From Actinomycetota bacterium (GTDB lineage Bacteria; Actinomycetota; Geothermincolia; Geothermincolales; RBG-13-55-18), in the NCBI GenBank assembly GCA_040757835.1, contig JBFLWJ010000004.1, positions 1 to 64,000 of the forward strand: a stretch of DNA of 64,000 nucleotides, written 5' to 3'. Positions within the stretch are counted from its first letter, which is position 1, and every line of letters starts with the position of its first letter. The notes beneath the pieces are model-generated. The model did not search any database and was not told where the DNA came from. It was given only the letters and a program-made list of their open reading frames with translations. Shown in pieces: positions 9,108-18,055 of this stretch. Position numbers and translations under genes: made by a program.

Positions 9108-10895
9108 ATGCGTAAGAGCACGCCGCTGTACCTGTTCATCCTGGGTTTCGCCTGCGTCCTGCTGACCGCGGGATGCTACATGCCCGGGGGACCCGTCCCG
9201 GAGGGAAAACACCCGCCCGCCGTGCGCGACTGGACGGCGCAGGACGTGGACGCCCTGGTGAGCATGGAGATGGAGAGCATCTATTCCCCGGCCCCGCGCG
9301 AAAACGGTGTGCCCCCGGAGGCGTGCGACTACATCAACTTCCTGCGCTTCCGCCCCAAGGGTTCGAGCGGAGATCCAGCCGATGCAGATGCCATCCTGGT
9401 GCTCATGCCCGGTTTTATGGGGGGAGCGAACAGCCTGGAGTACACGGGGCGCCAACTGGTGTACATGGCGCTCACCCAGGACAGCAAATATATGGAGGTC
9501 TGGGTGATGGACCGCAGGCCTAACAACCTCGAGGACCTCACCGGCTCCAACGCCGCCGAGGCGGCGGGCGACGTCCAGGTGGCCCTCGATTACTACTACC
9601 ACGGCGCCGAGATCGGCGGGCGCACCTTCCAGGGTTTCCTGGACGATGGGGACATGCCCTTCCTCTCCGAGTTCGGACTGAAGCTGGCCATGGAGGACGT
9701 GTACGAGGTCATCACCACCATGGTGCCCGACCCCGCCATGCGCCGCTCCAAGGTCTTCGTGGGGGGGCACTCGCTGGGCGGTCCCCTCACCGCCTACTTC
9801 GCGGGATGGGACTTTGACGGCGACCCCGCCACGCTGGACGACGCCGGCTACATGAACTGCGCCGGCCTGGTGGGGCTGGACACCGCGCTGGTGCCGACGC
9901 TCCCCACCGAGGACCTTTCGCTCTCCATGTTCTTCGGCCTCCCGACCATCGCGGACGCGGAGGATTACGGCCAGGTGGTGGAGGGCATGCGCGATGGCAC
10001 CTATGCCCGCAGGGTGCCGCTTCCACTGGTGTTCCCGGAGTTCCTGTCCCTGCAGGAGACATTGGCCATGGAGGCGGCCTGGCACCCGGACGCGGAATCG
10101 ACCGTGTTGCGGCGCATCCCCAAGTCGCCCGAGGTGGACATGGTCCTGAGGATGCTGCAATCGCGGGCGATGGACCAGTTCCTGTTGCCGGTGCCCTACA
10201 TGACCGATTTCCGCTTCACCAACGAGGCCCAGCTCGGGATCATCGTCGACGACAACTACCAGCCCGTGGTCGCGCTCCAGGCGAGCTGCGGGTTCCTGAA
10301 CGGTGGCGCGGTGGTCGTGAAGGAGTTCCCCCTGCCCGAGGACCTGCAGGAGATACCGGAACTCACCGAGGCGCTGCGCTCGCTCATCAGCATCAAGGGG
10401 ATGTTCATCGCCAACGACGCTGGCCCCGATTATTTCCACCTGGGGCAGGGACCCCTCTATTCCTGGGCCGACTTCGACGAGGTCGCGGACGCTGCCGACC
10501 CGGACTATACGGACACGGGAGGTACGCTGACCTACACTACAGCGGAAGAAGAGGTCTCGGACATCCAGGACGTGGCCAGGTTCCTGTACTACGGGCCCAC
10601 CAACGCCCTGGAGTGGTACTTCGCGCTGCGGGTCAACCTGGACATGGAGGTCGCCGCCACCTCCTTCGGCCCCGATTGCGGCCTGCCCTACCTGCACCCG
10701 GACGCGGTGGGAGGCATGCCGCAGGTCACCTTCGTGGCGGAGAAGGGCCCTTTTATCCCCCCGGAAACAACCGAGACGCTCAAGGGCTACAACCACCTGG
10801 ACGTCTGCGTGGCCGCGGCGAACTGCTCCGCGCGGCGGGAAAACGAGGTCATCCGCCCCACCATCGACTTCATGCTCGCGAACCTGGGGGACTAG
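9108..10895 (+). CDS. Large lipoprotein with alpha/beta-hydrolase signature
   Basis: A 595-residue protein with a lipoprotein signal (LLTAGC, Cys23 as lipid anchor). A lipase/esterase-like nucleophile elbow, GHSLGG with Ser222, is followed by a stretch typical of alpha/beta hydrolases (LTAYFAGWDFD). LVLMPGFMGGAN near residue 105 can form the oxyanion strand, and KGYNHLDV near the C-terminus may provide the catalytic histidine. The protein is much longer than a minimal esterase because of a long insert between elbow and histidine. It should sit outside the cytoplasmic membrane. ATG 9108 follows GAGGGGGG. The substrate is unknown, and neighbouring genes give no clear hint. Confidence 0.72.
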   Translation: MRKSTPLYLFILGFACVLLTAGCYMPGGPVPEGKHPPAVRDWTAQDVDALVSMEMESIYSPAPRENGVPPEACDYINFLRFRPKGSSGDPADADAILVLMPGFMGGANSLEYTGRQLVYMALTQDSKYMEVWVMDRRPNNLEDLTGSNAAEAAGDVQVALDYYYHGAEIGGRTFQGFLDDGDMPFLSEFGLKLAMEDVYEVITTMVPDPAMRRSKVFVGGHSLGGPLTAYFAGWDFDGDPATLDDAGYMNCAGLVGLDTALVPTLPTEDLSLSMFFGLPTIADAEDYGQVVEGMRDGTYARRVPLPLVFPEFLSLQETLAMEAAWHPDAESTVLRRIPKSPEVDMVLRMLQSRAMDQFLLPVPYMTDFRFTNEAQLGIIVDDNYQPVVALQASCGFLNGGAVVVKEFPLPEDLQEIPELTEALRSLISIKGMFIANDAGPDYFHLGQGPLYSWADFDEVADAADPDYTDTGGTLTYTTAEEEVSDIQDVARFLYYGPTNALEWYFALRVNLDMEVAATSFGPDCGLPYLHPDAVGGMPQVTFVAEKGPFIPPETTETLKGYNHLDVCVAAANCSARRENEVIRPTIDFMLANLGD

Positions 10896-11009
10896 GCGGC
10901 CTGCGCACGGCACATGCGGGGTCGGTACGTCCAGGGTAACCCCGGCCCGTGCCAAAGGGCACCGTGGTGAAGAGCAAACCTCGATATGTGGCAATCTGAT
11001 AGAGTAATG

Positions 11010-12302
11010 GCTATGAAGTTCACGTGGGGATTCGGAAGAGGAGAGCAGGCCTTCGAGGTGCCCGACCACCTGTACCTGGGCACGGTGGAGGGCGTCGCGG
11101 TGGAGCCCCTGCCCGACCTGGAAAGGGCCTTGGAGGAAGCCCTCGCGCATCCCATCGCCTCACCCCCACTGGCGGAGCTGGTGCGGCCCGGGGACAAGGT
11201 GGCCGTCGCCTGCCCCGATCACCACCGCCTGTGGGTGCAGGCGCGGCGCTGGATGCCCCTGGTGGTGCGCGCCCTCAACCGGGCAGGCGTCCCCGATCGC
11301 GACATCACCGTGATCATCGCCAACGGCACCCACGCCAAACCATCATACCAGGGGATGATCGACATCCTCGGCGAGGGCTTTCCCCCCGGGGTGAGGGTGG
11401 TCAACCACGACGCTCGCGACCCCTCCATGCTGCGGTACCTGGGGAAGACGCCCTACGGCACGCCGGTGTGGGTGAACCGCCACGCCGCCGAAGCGGACCA
11501 CGTCATCTGTACCGGGGCCGTCGTCCCCCACGCCTTTGCCGGTTTCGGAGGCGGGCGCAAGGCGGTGCTGCCGGGCATGTCAGGCATGGCGACCATCCTT
11601 GCAAACCACGGCCGTGCCCTCGGCGACACCCCCGGCAGCGGCACCAACCCCATGGCAGTTCCGGGCATGCTCGCGGGCAACCCGGTGCACGAGGACATGC
11701 TGGCCGCGGCGCGCATGCTGGGGCCGCGTTTCATCGTCAACTTCGCCCTCAGCGAAGAGGGCTCGTTCCTGGGAGTGTTCGCGGGCGAACTCGCCGCCGC
11801 CCACGAGCGGGGATGCGCCTTCGTCTCCGAGGCCTTCCGGGTAAAGATACCCGCGAAAGGGGACATCGTGGTGGCTTCCCGGGGAGGGCACCCCATGGAC
11901 CATACCTTCTACCAGGCCTTCCAGTCCAACGCCAATGCGCGCGCCGCCCTGCGCGATGACGGTGAGGGAGTACTAATCATGGTGGGGGAGTGCACGGACG
12001 GCCTGGGGCCGTACGAGTTCAACCGCTGGTTCGACCTGGGGGGCGAGGACGAGATAGAGGCCGAGCTGCGGCGCGACTTCACCGTCGCCGGTTTCGTGGT
12101 CTTCCGGGCGGCCTTGCTCCACCGCCAGGCCAGGAAGGTGATGCTGGTATCCTGCCTGGATCCCGATGTGGTGAGCCGTATCGGCATCATTCCCCATACG
12201 AGCATAGCGGACGCCCTCGAGGAAGCCATGGAGACCGTTCCAGGCGGCAAGGTGCTACTCCTGCCCCATGCCTCGCAGACCATACCCTACCTGGCCTGCT
12301 GA
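11010..12302 (+). CDS. larA: LarA-family nickel-pincer racemase/epimerase homologue
   Basis: A 430-residue LarA-family (DUF2088) protein. LarA-type enzymes use a nickel-pincer nucleotide to move hydride and racemise 2-hydroxy acids. Key family motifs are present: PDHHR in place of DKTRP, NGTH with the catalytic histidine, HAFAGFGGGRK with the second histidine and the lysine that carries the cofactor, NHGRALG with a nickel-ligand histidine, and GGHPMDHTFYQ. The cofactor genes larC and larE lie just downstream in opposite orientation, which strengthens the call. The substrate may not be lactate, because LarA homologues are diverse. ATG 11010 is used; 10986 or 11016 are alternatives. Confidence 0.82.
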   Translation, partial: AMKFTWGFGRGEQAFEVPDHLYLGTVEGVAVEPLPDLERALEEALAHPIASPPLAELVRPGDKVAVACPDHHRLWVQARRWMPLVVRALNRAGVPDRDITVIIANGTHAKPSYQGMIDILGEGFPPGVRVVNHDARDPSMLRYLGKTPYGTPVWVNRHAAEADHVICTGAVVPHAFAGFGGGRKAVLPGMSGMATILANHGRALGDTPGSGTNPMAVPGMLAGNPVHEDMLAAARMLGPRFIVNFALSEEGSFLGVFAGELAAAHERGCAFVSEAFRVKIPAKGDIVVASRGGHPMDHTFYQAFQSNANARAALRDDGEGVLIMVGECTDGLGPYEFNRWFDLGGEDEIEAELRRDFTVAGFVVFRAALLHRQARKVMLVSCLDPDVVSRIGIIPHTSIADALEEAMETVPGGKVLLLPHASQTIPYLAC

Positions 12303-12356
12303 AGCCGCGCCGGGCGCCCTGTTTCCGGCAGGCCTCGCCTATACACGGGCCGGTCG

Positions 12357-12821
12357 CTAGCGGCCCGCTCCCATCAAGGCCTCCACCGCCGCCGCGGGGG
12401 TGTCGGCGCGGACGATCTTGTCGTCCGCGGTGCCCTTGCTCGCGATCTCCCAACTGGAGAGGGCCACCACTTTCTTGCCCATCTTCAGGGCCATGGCGAT
12501 CTCGGAGAGGGTGCCGTATTCCCCGCCCACCGCCACCACGGCGTCGGCGGAACGCACGATGATGGCGTTGCGCGCCTGCCCCATGTCGGTGGCGATGGCG
12601 AAGTCGACGTAGGGATTGGCGTCGCCACGGAAGGGGCCGGGCAGGACGCCGATGGTGGTCCCCCCCTGCTCCCTGGCGCCGCGGCACGCGGCCTCCATCA
12701 CCCCGCCGAGCCCGCCGCAGACGATGATCGCGCCTTCCCTGGCGAGCAGGCCCCCCAACTCGTAGGCCACGCGCTCCTCTTCCTCGCTACAGAACTGGCC
12801 GCCTATGACTCCGATATACAT
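12357..12821 (-). CDS. TIGR00725-family Rossmann (LOG/SLOG-like) protein
   Basis: A 154-residue protein of the TIGR00725 group, related to LOG/DprA-type nucleotide-binding Rossmann folds. It starts with IGVIGG, has the glycine-rich CGGLGGVMEAACRGA (the PGGxGT-like region) and VAVGGEYGTLSEIA. These folds bind nucleotides or nucleotide-like ligands; no reaction is established for this subfamily. It is on the same strand as larC and larE, 22 bases beyond the larC stop, so it is probably cotranscribed. A link to nickel-pincer cofactor metabolism is a guess from context. Confidence 0.82.
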   Translation of the reverse strand: MYIGVIGGQFCSEEEERVAYELGGLLAREGAIIVCGGLGGVMEAACRGAREQGGTTIGVLPGPFRGDANPYVDFAIATDMGQARNAIIVRSADAVVAVGGEYGTLSEIAMALKMGKKVVALSSWEIASKGTADDKIVRADTPAAAVEALMGAGR

Positions 12822-12843
12822 GCGTCGAGTACCTCCCGTACCC

Positions 12844-14043
12844 TTATTCCTTCTCCTCTTCCTCCGCCGACAGCAGCGTCCGTGCCGCCTCCTCCGCCGC
12901 GGCGTAGACGTCCTTCAGGGGGACGCCGGAAGCAGCCGCGGCCTTGCGGCAGTCCTCGTATTCCGGGGCGATGTTCACCGGCCGGCCTTGTTGCCGCGCC
13001 AACTTCACGCGAAGCCGCCCGTAGGGGGTCTCCACCTGGATGATCTCGCGGTCCAGGTATTCCTTGTCCACCTCCGCCATGCGTATGCCCAGGGTCTTGG
13101 TTTCCGCGAACAGCACCTCCTTGATTTCCTCCTCCCGCGCCGGGGGCACCAGCACGTTGAGGGTGACGGCGGGGCGCGACTTTTTCATCTGGATGGGGTA
13201 GAGCCAGACGTCCTCCGCTCCGGCCTCGAAGAGCTTCTCGCCGACGTATGGGTAGAGTTCCGGGTTCATGTCGTCTATGTTGGCCGAGAACACCAGCCTC
13301 CTCTCCCGCGCGCGGCCGCGGGAGGCACCCTCGCGCTCGCCCAGGAAGGCGCGGAGCAGGTTGGGGATCTCCAGGTCGCGGTCGCCAGCGCCGTAGCCCA
13401 CGGCCTGCACGCGCATGGGTGGCAGCAGGCAGAAGTCCGCGGCCAGGGCGGCGGCGATGGCCGCCCCGGTGGGCGTCACTATCTCCGTGGGTATGCCGCT
13501 GGAATAGACCGGCACGTCCTTGAGGATCTCCACCACCGCCGGCGCGGGTATGGGCAGGATGCCGTGGTGGGTTTTGACCATGCCCGTGCCCATGGGCAAG
13601 GGAGAGCACAACAGCTCCTCCACCCCCAGGTGCTCCAGCCCCGCCGCCGTGCCCGCCACGTCGACGAGGGTGTCGGCGCTGCCCAGTTCGTGGAAGTGCA
13701 CCTGGTCGATACTGCGCGAATGGATACGGCTCTCGGCCTCGGCGATGAGTGCGAAGATGCGCTGGCTCTTGTCCTTCACCCCGGCGGAGAGAGAACTCGT
13801 CTCGATGAGGCCCTTGATGTGGGCGTAGGTCCTTACCACTCCGCGTTCCGCTGCATGCACGTGCACCTTGGCGGCGCCGATGCTCTTGCGCTCGGTCCGG
13901 GCCGCGCTTATCTCCACCTCGCTCAGGCCGAGCTTGGAGGCGGTGGAGCGGAAGACCTCCAGGGGCACGCCGAGGTCGACGAGGGCGCCGAGCATCATGT
14001 CACCGCTTATACCCGCGAAGGCGTCAAGGTAAAGGGTCTTCAT
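12844..14043 (-). CDS. larC: LarC, nickel insertion enzyme for nickel-pincer cofactor
   Basis: LarC (formerly DUF111) uses CTP to insert nickel into the pyridinium dithio-acid nucleotide, the last step of nickel-pincer nucleotide synthesis. The 399-residue protein begins YLDAFAGISGDMMLGAL, the family signature, and contains HFHELGSADTLVDVAG and TPTGAAIAAALA. In some lactobacilli larC needs a ribosomal frameshift; here it is one uninterrupted frame. The C-terminus is very acidic. Its neighbours larE (upstream) and the TIGR00725 gene (downstream) are on the same strand, and the LarA-family gene is convergent. Confidence 0.92.
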   Translation of the reverse strand: MKTLYLDAFAGISGDMMLGALVDLGVPLEVFRSTASKLGLSEVEISAARTERKSIGAAKVHVHAAERGVVRTYAHIKGLIETSSLSAGVKDKSQRIFALIAEAESRIHSRSIDQVHFHELGSADTLVDVAGTAAGLEHLGVEELLCSPLPMGTGMVKTHHGILPIPAPAVVEILKDVPVYSSGIPTEIVTPTGAAIAAALAADFCLLPPMRVQAVGYGAGDRDLEIPNLLRAFLGEREGASRGRARERRLVFSANIDDMNPELYPYVGEKLFEAGAEDVWLYPIQMKKSRPAVTLNVLVPPAREEEIKEVLFAETKTLGIRMAEVDKEYLDREIIQVETPYGRLRVKLARQQGRPVNIAPEYEDCRKAAAASGVPLKDVYAAAEEAARTLLSAEEEEKE

Positions 14044-14083
14044 CTCTCCCTTGTGCTCCGTTCCGACCGTGCTGCTTCACGGC

Positions 14084-14956
14084 TCAGCCGCCCGTGGTGC
14101 CGGTGCCGTTATCCCCATCATACAGGACCTCGCAGTTCCCGTGCGCGTGGCTCTCGTCCATGCTGCCGCTGCGGAACCCCTCCAGGTCCAGCGTTATGCG
14201 CCGGAAACCGAGGGCCTGCAACTTTTTTACCAGCCTATCACGGTTGTCTTTCACGTCAAGTACAGCCGTGTCTTCCGCACCCAACTCGATGCGGGCTTCA
14301 CCGGGGGCATCCGTCCTCACCCTCAGCTCGCGCGCTCCCATGCCTTCCAGTTCCGCCTCCGCGGCGTCCACCGCGGCCATGAGCTCGCGGCGCAGTTCCG
14401 TGCGATAGGGAAAACGCGTGGCCAGGCAGGGACGGGACGGGGCGTCCCAGTTGGGCAGGCCAAGCTCCCTCGCCAGGGCGCGCACGTCGGACTTGGTCAG
14501 CCCCGCCTCCTCGAGCGGGCTCGCCGCGCCCGCTTCCCGCGTGGCGCGCCGCCCGGGACGGTGGGTCCCGGCATCGTCCAGGTTGGAGCCCTCGAGCACC
14601 ATCTCCCACCCCTCCCGCGCCGCCAGGTCGCGCAGGATGCCCAGGCGGTATCCCTTGCAGAGATAGCAGCGGTCTGGGGGGTTGCGGTCGAAACCGGGGA
14701 GGGACAGCTCGTCTGCCTCCACCGCCGCGAGAGGCATCCCCAGGGAAGCGGCGATGCGCAGTGCGCGCTCCAATTCACGCGGTGGCAGCAGCGGCGAGTC
14801 CACCACCACCGCCTTCATGCGCTCCCCGAGTTCCTGGCGGGCGACGAGGGCCAGCAGGGTCGAGTCCACGCCGCCGGAATAAGCCACCAGGGCAGAAGCA
14901 TACGACGCGACGACCCGCCGCAGTCTTTGCAGCTTTTCCTCCAACGCACCGTCCAT
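14084..14956 (-). CDS. larE: LarE, ATP-dependent sacrificial sulfur insertase
   Basis: LarE installs sulfur on the nickel-pincer precursor after adenylating its carboxylate. In the founding enzyme the sulfur comes from a protein cysteine. The PP-loop SGGVDS is at about residues 26-31, RCYLCKGYR follows, and SRPCLATRFPY contains the cysteine equivalent to the sacrificial one. Using the ATG at 14956 gives 290 residues, the normal family length. An in-frame upstream extension to 15121 would be translated from repeat sequence and is rejected. LarB, the third cofactor enzyme, is not in the window. Confidence 0.92.
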   Translation of the reverse strand: MDGALEEKLQRLRRVVASYASALVAYSGGVDSTLLALVARQELGERMKAVVVDSPLLPPRELERALRIAASLGMPLAAVEADELSLPGFDRNPPDRCYLCKGYRLGILRDLAAREGWEMVLEGSNLDDAGTHRPGRRATREAGAASPLEEAGLTKSDVRALARELGLPNWDAPSRPCLATRFPYRTELRRELMAAVDAAEAELEGMGARELRVRTDAPGEARIELGAEDTAVLDVKDNRDRLVKKLQALGFRRITLDLEGFRSGSMDESHAHGNCEVLYDGDNGTGTTGG

Positions 14957-15000
14957 AGCCACACTATACCCCACCAGCCGCAAGCACACATGGGGTCCCC

Positions 15001-15110
15001 GGTCCGTGCCACCGTACAGTGTCATCGCGAGACGCCGGCACGTTTGGGGTCCGTGCCACCGTACAGTGTCATCGCGAGGCGCCGCAGGCGCCGTGGCGAC
15101 CTCGGGGTGC
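15001..15110. repeat. Dispersed-repeat copies (TGTCATCGCGAG type)
   Basis: A 31-bp sequence beginning GGTCCGTGCCACCGTACAGT is present at 15001-15031 and again at 15048-15078. The second copy continues into GGCGCCGCAGGCGCC and a GGCGACCTCG end. This matches the style of the REP-like 'GTCATTGCGAG...GCAATCTC' palindromic repeats found between genes in many bacteria. It lies between the divergent larE and DUF4446 genes. Confidence 0.6.
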
Positions 15111-15252
15111 CCGCATCTCAATACGCGCGTGATGGGAATATGAATATGATCGGATAGGCACAGGCCGGGGTTGACCTCATGTGTGCCACCCCGCCTCTCC
15201 TCCTGGGGCTTGGGTATGATATCCTCTTGGATGGAAGGAGGACCACATAATA

Positions 15253-15852
15253 ATGGACACCATAAAAGACAACGCGGGCATACTCATCGCCCTGCTCTTC
15301 CTGGTGGATGTGCTGCTCATCGTGGGCATCTTCGTGCTCTTCCGCCAGCTCTCGCTCATGCGCCGCAGCGTGACCATCCTCAAGCGGGGGGTGGAGGGCA
15401 CCAGCCTGGTGGACAAGGTCGCCAACCAGGCTCTGCAGATAGAGGACCTCTTCGCTCTCCTGGACGAACAGGCGAAACAGAAGGACTATCTCACCGACGT
15501 CCTGGCCGGCACGATCCAGCGCGTCGCCGTGGTGCGCTACGACGCCTTCGAGGACATGGGCGGCAAACTCAGCTACTCAGCCACCATGCTCGACGAGAAC
15601 GGTGACGGCGTCATCTTCACCTCCATCTACGGCCGCAACGAGAACCGGACCTATGCCAAGGCGGTGCGAGCGGGACAGGCTTCCCATGTACTCTCCGACG
15701 AAGAGAGCGAGTCGCTGCGCCGGGCGCTGAGCACCAAGCCGCCGCTGATACGCACCAAGAAAGGGCGCGCGCCCAAGCCCTTCGACGTCCAGGCCGCTCC
15801 GGACGAGGGCGGCGCATCCTCCAGGGAGGAGGACGGCTCGTGGGTGATCTGA
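15253..15852 (+). CDS. DUF4446 membrane-anchored protein
   Basis: A 199-residue DUF4446 protein. One N-terminal membrane helix (about residues 9-30) is followed by a coiled-coil-like stretch and the conserved block RYDAFEDMGGKLSYSATMLD, then GDGVIFTSIYGRNENRTYAK. Members occur mainly in Firmicutes and Actinobacteria, often near cell-division or serS loci; their function is unknown. A Gly/Ser/Glu-rich tail extends past the usual end. The last 13 bases overlap pheA, so the two genes are probably cotranscribed with serS. Confidence 0.85.
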   Translation: MDTIKDNAGILIALLFLVDVLLIVGIFVLFRQLSLMRRSVTILKRGVEGTSLVDKVANQALQIEDLFALLDEQAKQKDYLTDVLAGTIQRVAVVRYDAFEDMGGKLSYSATMLDENGDGVIFTSIYGRNENRTYAKAVRAGQASHVLSDEESESLRRALSTKPPLIRTKKGRAPKPFDVQAAPDEGGASSREEDGSWVI

Positions 15853-16712
15853 CCTCCCCGCGGAGCTGCCGCAGCGTGTCTTACCTCGGCCCGTCGGGCA
15901 CCTTCACCGAGGAGGCCCTCCAGAACTGGCGCGGCCTCGAATACGAACAGGCCATCCCTTTCCCCACCGTGGAGGAGGCCATCCTGGCCGTGGAGGACAA
16001 CGTCACCGAGAAGGCGGTGGTCCCCATCGAGAACTCCATCGAGGGTTCCGTCAACGCCACCCTGGACACCCTGGTCTTCGAGGCCGACGTGTTCATTCAG
16101 GGAGAGAAGGTCTGCGGGGTGAGCCATCACCTCCTGGCGCGCGCGGGCGTTGGCCTGGCCGGCGTGAAGCGCGTGGTCTCCCACCCCCAGGCCGCGGCGC
16201 AGTGCCGCAGGCACCTGGTGGAGTTGCTTCCGGGGGTGGAGGTGGAGGCGGCGAACAGCACCTCCGAGGCGGCGCAGCGCGTGGCGGGATCCAGCGAACC
16301 CCTGGCCGCCATCGGGAGCAGGCTGGCGGCGGAACTGTACGGCCTGGCGGTGCTGCGCGAGGGCATGGAGGACCACCCCGACAACCGCACCCGCTTCGTG
16401 CTGCTAGGCAAGGAGAAGCAGCCGCCGAGCGGCGACGACAAGACCTCCATGGTCTGTTTTATCTACCAGGACCGGCCGGGTATGCTGCTGCAGATCCTGC
16501 AGGAGTTCGCCTTCCGCTACATCAACCTGAGCAAGATAGAGTCGCGCCCCACCAAGCAGGTGCTGGGCGAGTACTGCTTCTTCATCGACTGCGAGGGGCA
16601 TGAACAGGACGAGGTGGTGGCCTCGGCCCTGAAGTGCCTGGAATGCAAGCTGCCCCGGGTCAAGCTCCTGGGGTCCTACCCCGTATTCCACGAGGAGGGC
16701 GGCGATGCTTGA
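15840..16712 (+). CDS. pheA: Prephenate dehydratase
   Basis: Converts prephenate to phenylpyruvate in phenylalanine synthesis. The 290-residue protein has the dehydratase domain ([13 protein letters not shown] at the start, then [18 protein letters not shown] and the TRF motif in NRTRFVLLG). An ACT regulatory domain follows from about residue 200, containing the phenylalanine-binding ESRPTK, so feedback inhibition is expected. There is no chorismate mutase domain. GTG 15840 overlaps the DUF4446 gene, and the end overlaps serS by eight bases, so translation is likely coupled through this trio. Confidence 0.95.
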   Translation: MGDLTSPRSCRSVSYLGPSGTFTEEALQNWRGLEYEQAIPFPTVEEAILAVEDNVTEKAVVPIENSIEGSVNATLDTLVFEADVFIQGEKVCGVSHHLLARAGVGLAGVKRVVSHPQAAAQCRRHLVELLPGVEVEAANSTSEAAQRVAGSSEPLAAIGSRLAAELYGLAVLREGMEDHPDNRTRFVLLGKEKQPPSGDDKTSMVCFIYQDRPGMLLQILQEFAFRYINLSKIESRPTKQVLGEYCFFIDCEGHEQDEVVASALKCLECKLPRVKLLGSYPVFHEEGGDA

Positions 16713-17982
16713 GCTGAAGTTCGTGCGGGAGAACACCGACGCCGTCTCCAAGGCGGCGCGGGACCGCGGCCTGGAGGTACCCCTGGAGGACCTGCTGGAG
16801 TTCGACCGCCGACGCCGCGCCCTCCAGACCGAGCTCGAGGAGAAGCGCGCTCGCCACAAGCGCGGCAACAGGGAGATCGGCGAGAAGGTGCGCGCCGGCG
16901 AGGACGACTCCGTACTAAGAAAGGAGATGGGCGCCCTCAGCGACGAGATCAAGACACTGGAGACGGAGGTGGACGGGCTCGACGCGCGCATGCGCGAGAT
17001 CCTCATCCGCATCCCCAACGTGCCCCACGAGACCGTCCCTGTGGGCATGGACGAGAGCTTCAACCAGGAGGTGCGGCGCTGGGGCGAGCCCCGGCAGTTC
17101 GATTTCGAACCGCGCCCCCACTGGGAGGTGGGCGAGGGCCTGGACATCCTCGACTTCCAGCGGGGGGTGAAGATCGCCGAATCGCGTTTCACCCTGCTGA
17201 AGGGAAACGGCGCGCTGCTGGAACGAGCCCTCATCAACTTCATGCTCGACCTGCACACGCGCGAGCACGGCTACACGGAGGTCTTCCCGCCCATCCTGGT
17301 CAATGAGGAGAGCATGTTCGCGACCGGGCAGCTCCCCAAGCTGGAGGGGGAGATGTACCGCTGCCAGGACGACGTTCTATATCTCATCCCCACCGCCGAG
17401 GTGCCGGTGACCAACATCTACCGCGGCGAGATCCTGGCCGAGGAGGACCTGCCCATCTACTACTGCGCCTACACCCCGTGCTTCCGCCGCGAGGCCGGCT
17501 CCTACGGGCGCGACGTGCGCGGGCTCATCCGCCAGCACCAGTTCAACAAGGTGGAGATGGTCAAGTTCGTGCACCCCGACTCCTCCTTCGAGGAACTGGA
17601 GAAGCTCACCGACAACGCCGAGGAGGTGCTCCGGCGCCTGGGGCTGCCATACCGCGTGGTCATCCTCTCCACCGGCGACCTCTCCTTTGCCGCCTCCAAG
17701 TGCTACGACCTGGAGGTGTGGTTGCCCTCCGGCGCCGAGTACAAGGAGATATCGTCCTGCTCCAACTTCACCGACTTCCAGGCCCGCCGCGGTGACATCA
17801 GGTTCAAGCCCGCGGGGGGAGGCAAGTCGCGCCTGGTGCATACCCTCAACGGCTCCGGGGTGGCCATCGGCAGGACGGTGGCCGCCATCCTCGAGAACTA
17901 CCAGCGCGAGGACGGCAGCGTGGAGGTACCCGAGGCCCTGCGCCCCTACATGCGGGGTATGGAAGAGATAACCGGCTCCTGA
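16705..17982 (+). CDS. serS: Seryl-tRNA synthetase
   Basis: Charges tRNA-Ser with serine. The protein has 425 residues, the usual length. An N-terminal antiparallel coiled coil (about residues 25-105, rich in Arg/Glu) grips the long variable arm of tRNA-Ser. Class II motif 2 appears as [20 protein letters not shown] and motif 3 as [20 protein letters not shown]. The start overlaps pheA by eight bases. A tRNA-Ser gene lies about 1 kb downstream. Confidence 0.97.
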   Translation: MLELKFVRENTDAVSKAARDRGLEVPLEDLLEFDRRRRALQTELEEKRARHKRGNREIGEKVRAGEDDSVLRKEMGALSDEIKTLETEVDGLDARMREILIRIPNVPHETVPVGMDESFNQEVRRWGEPRQFDFEPRPHWEVGEGLDILDFQRGVKIAESRFTLLKGNGALLERALINFMLDLHTREHGYTEVFPPILVNEESMFATGQLPKLEGEMYRCQDDVLYLIPTAEVPVTNIYRGEILAEEDLPIYYCAYTPCFRREAGSYGRDVRGLIRQHQFNKVEMVKFVHPDSSFEELEKLTDNAEEVLRRLGLPYRVVILSTGDLSFAASKCYDLEVWLPSGAEYKEISSCSNFTDFQARRGDIRFKPAGGGKSRLVHTLNGSGVAIGRTVAAILENYQREDGSVEVPEALRPYMRGMEEITGS

Positions 17983-18055
17983 CGCGGCCGTGCGGCCGTA
18001 TCCTATAGGCATGTGACTCGCAGACACGTTGACTCGCAGGGGGAAGGAGCTGAAG

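Noticed and set aside
9048..11150. A 700-codon open frame on the minus strand
   Set aside because: It is the shadow of the lipoprotein and LarA-type genes. High GC leaves antisense frames open; it has no signal, motif or ribosome-binding site.
12346..12367. Hairpin CGGGCC...GGCCCG as a terminator for the LarA-type gene
   Set aside because: The stem is short, no T-tract follows, and it overlaps the 3' end of the convergent gene; not strong enough to list.
12805..14382. A 525-codon plus-strand frame over larC and larE
   Set aside because: Its His/Gly/Arg-rich composition is that of an antisense shadow, and both opposite-strand genes are clear family members.
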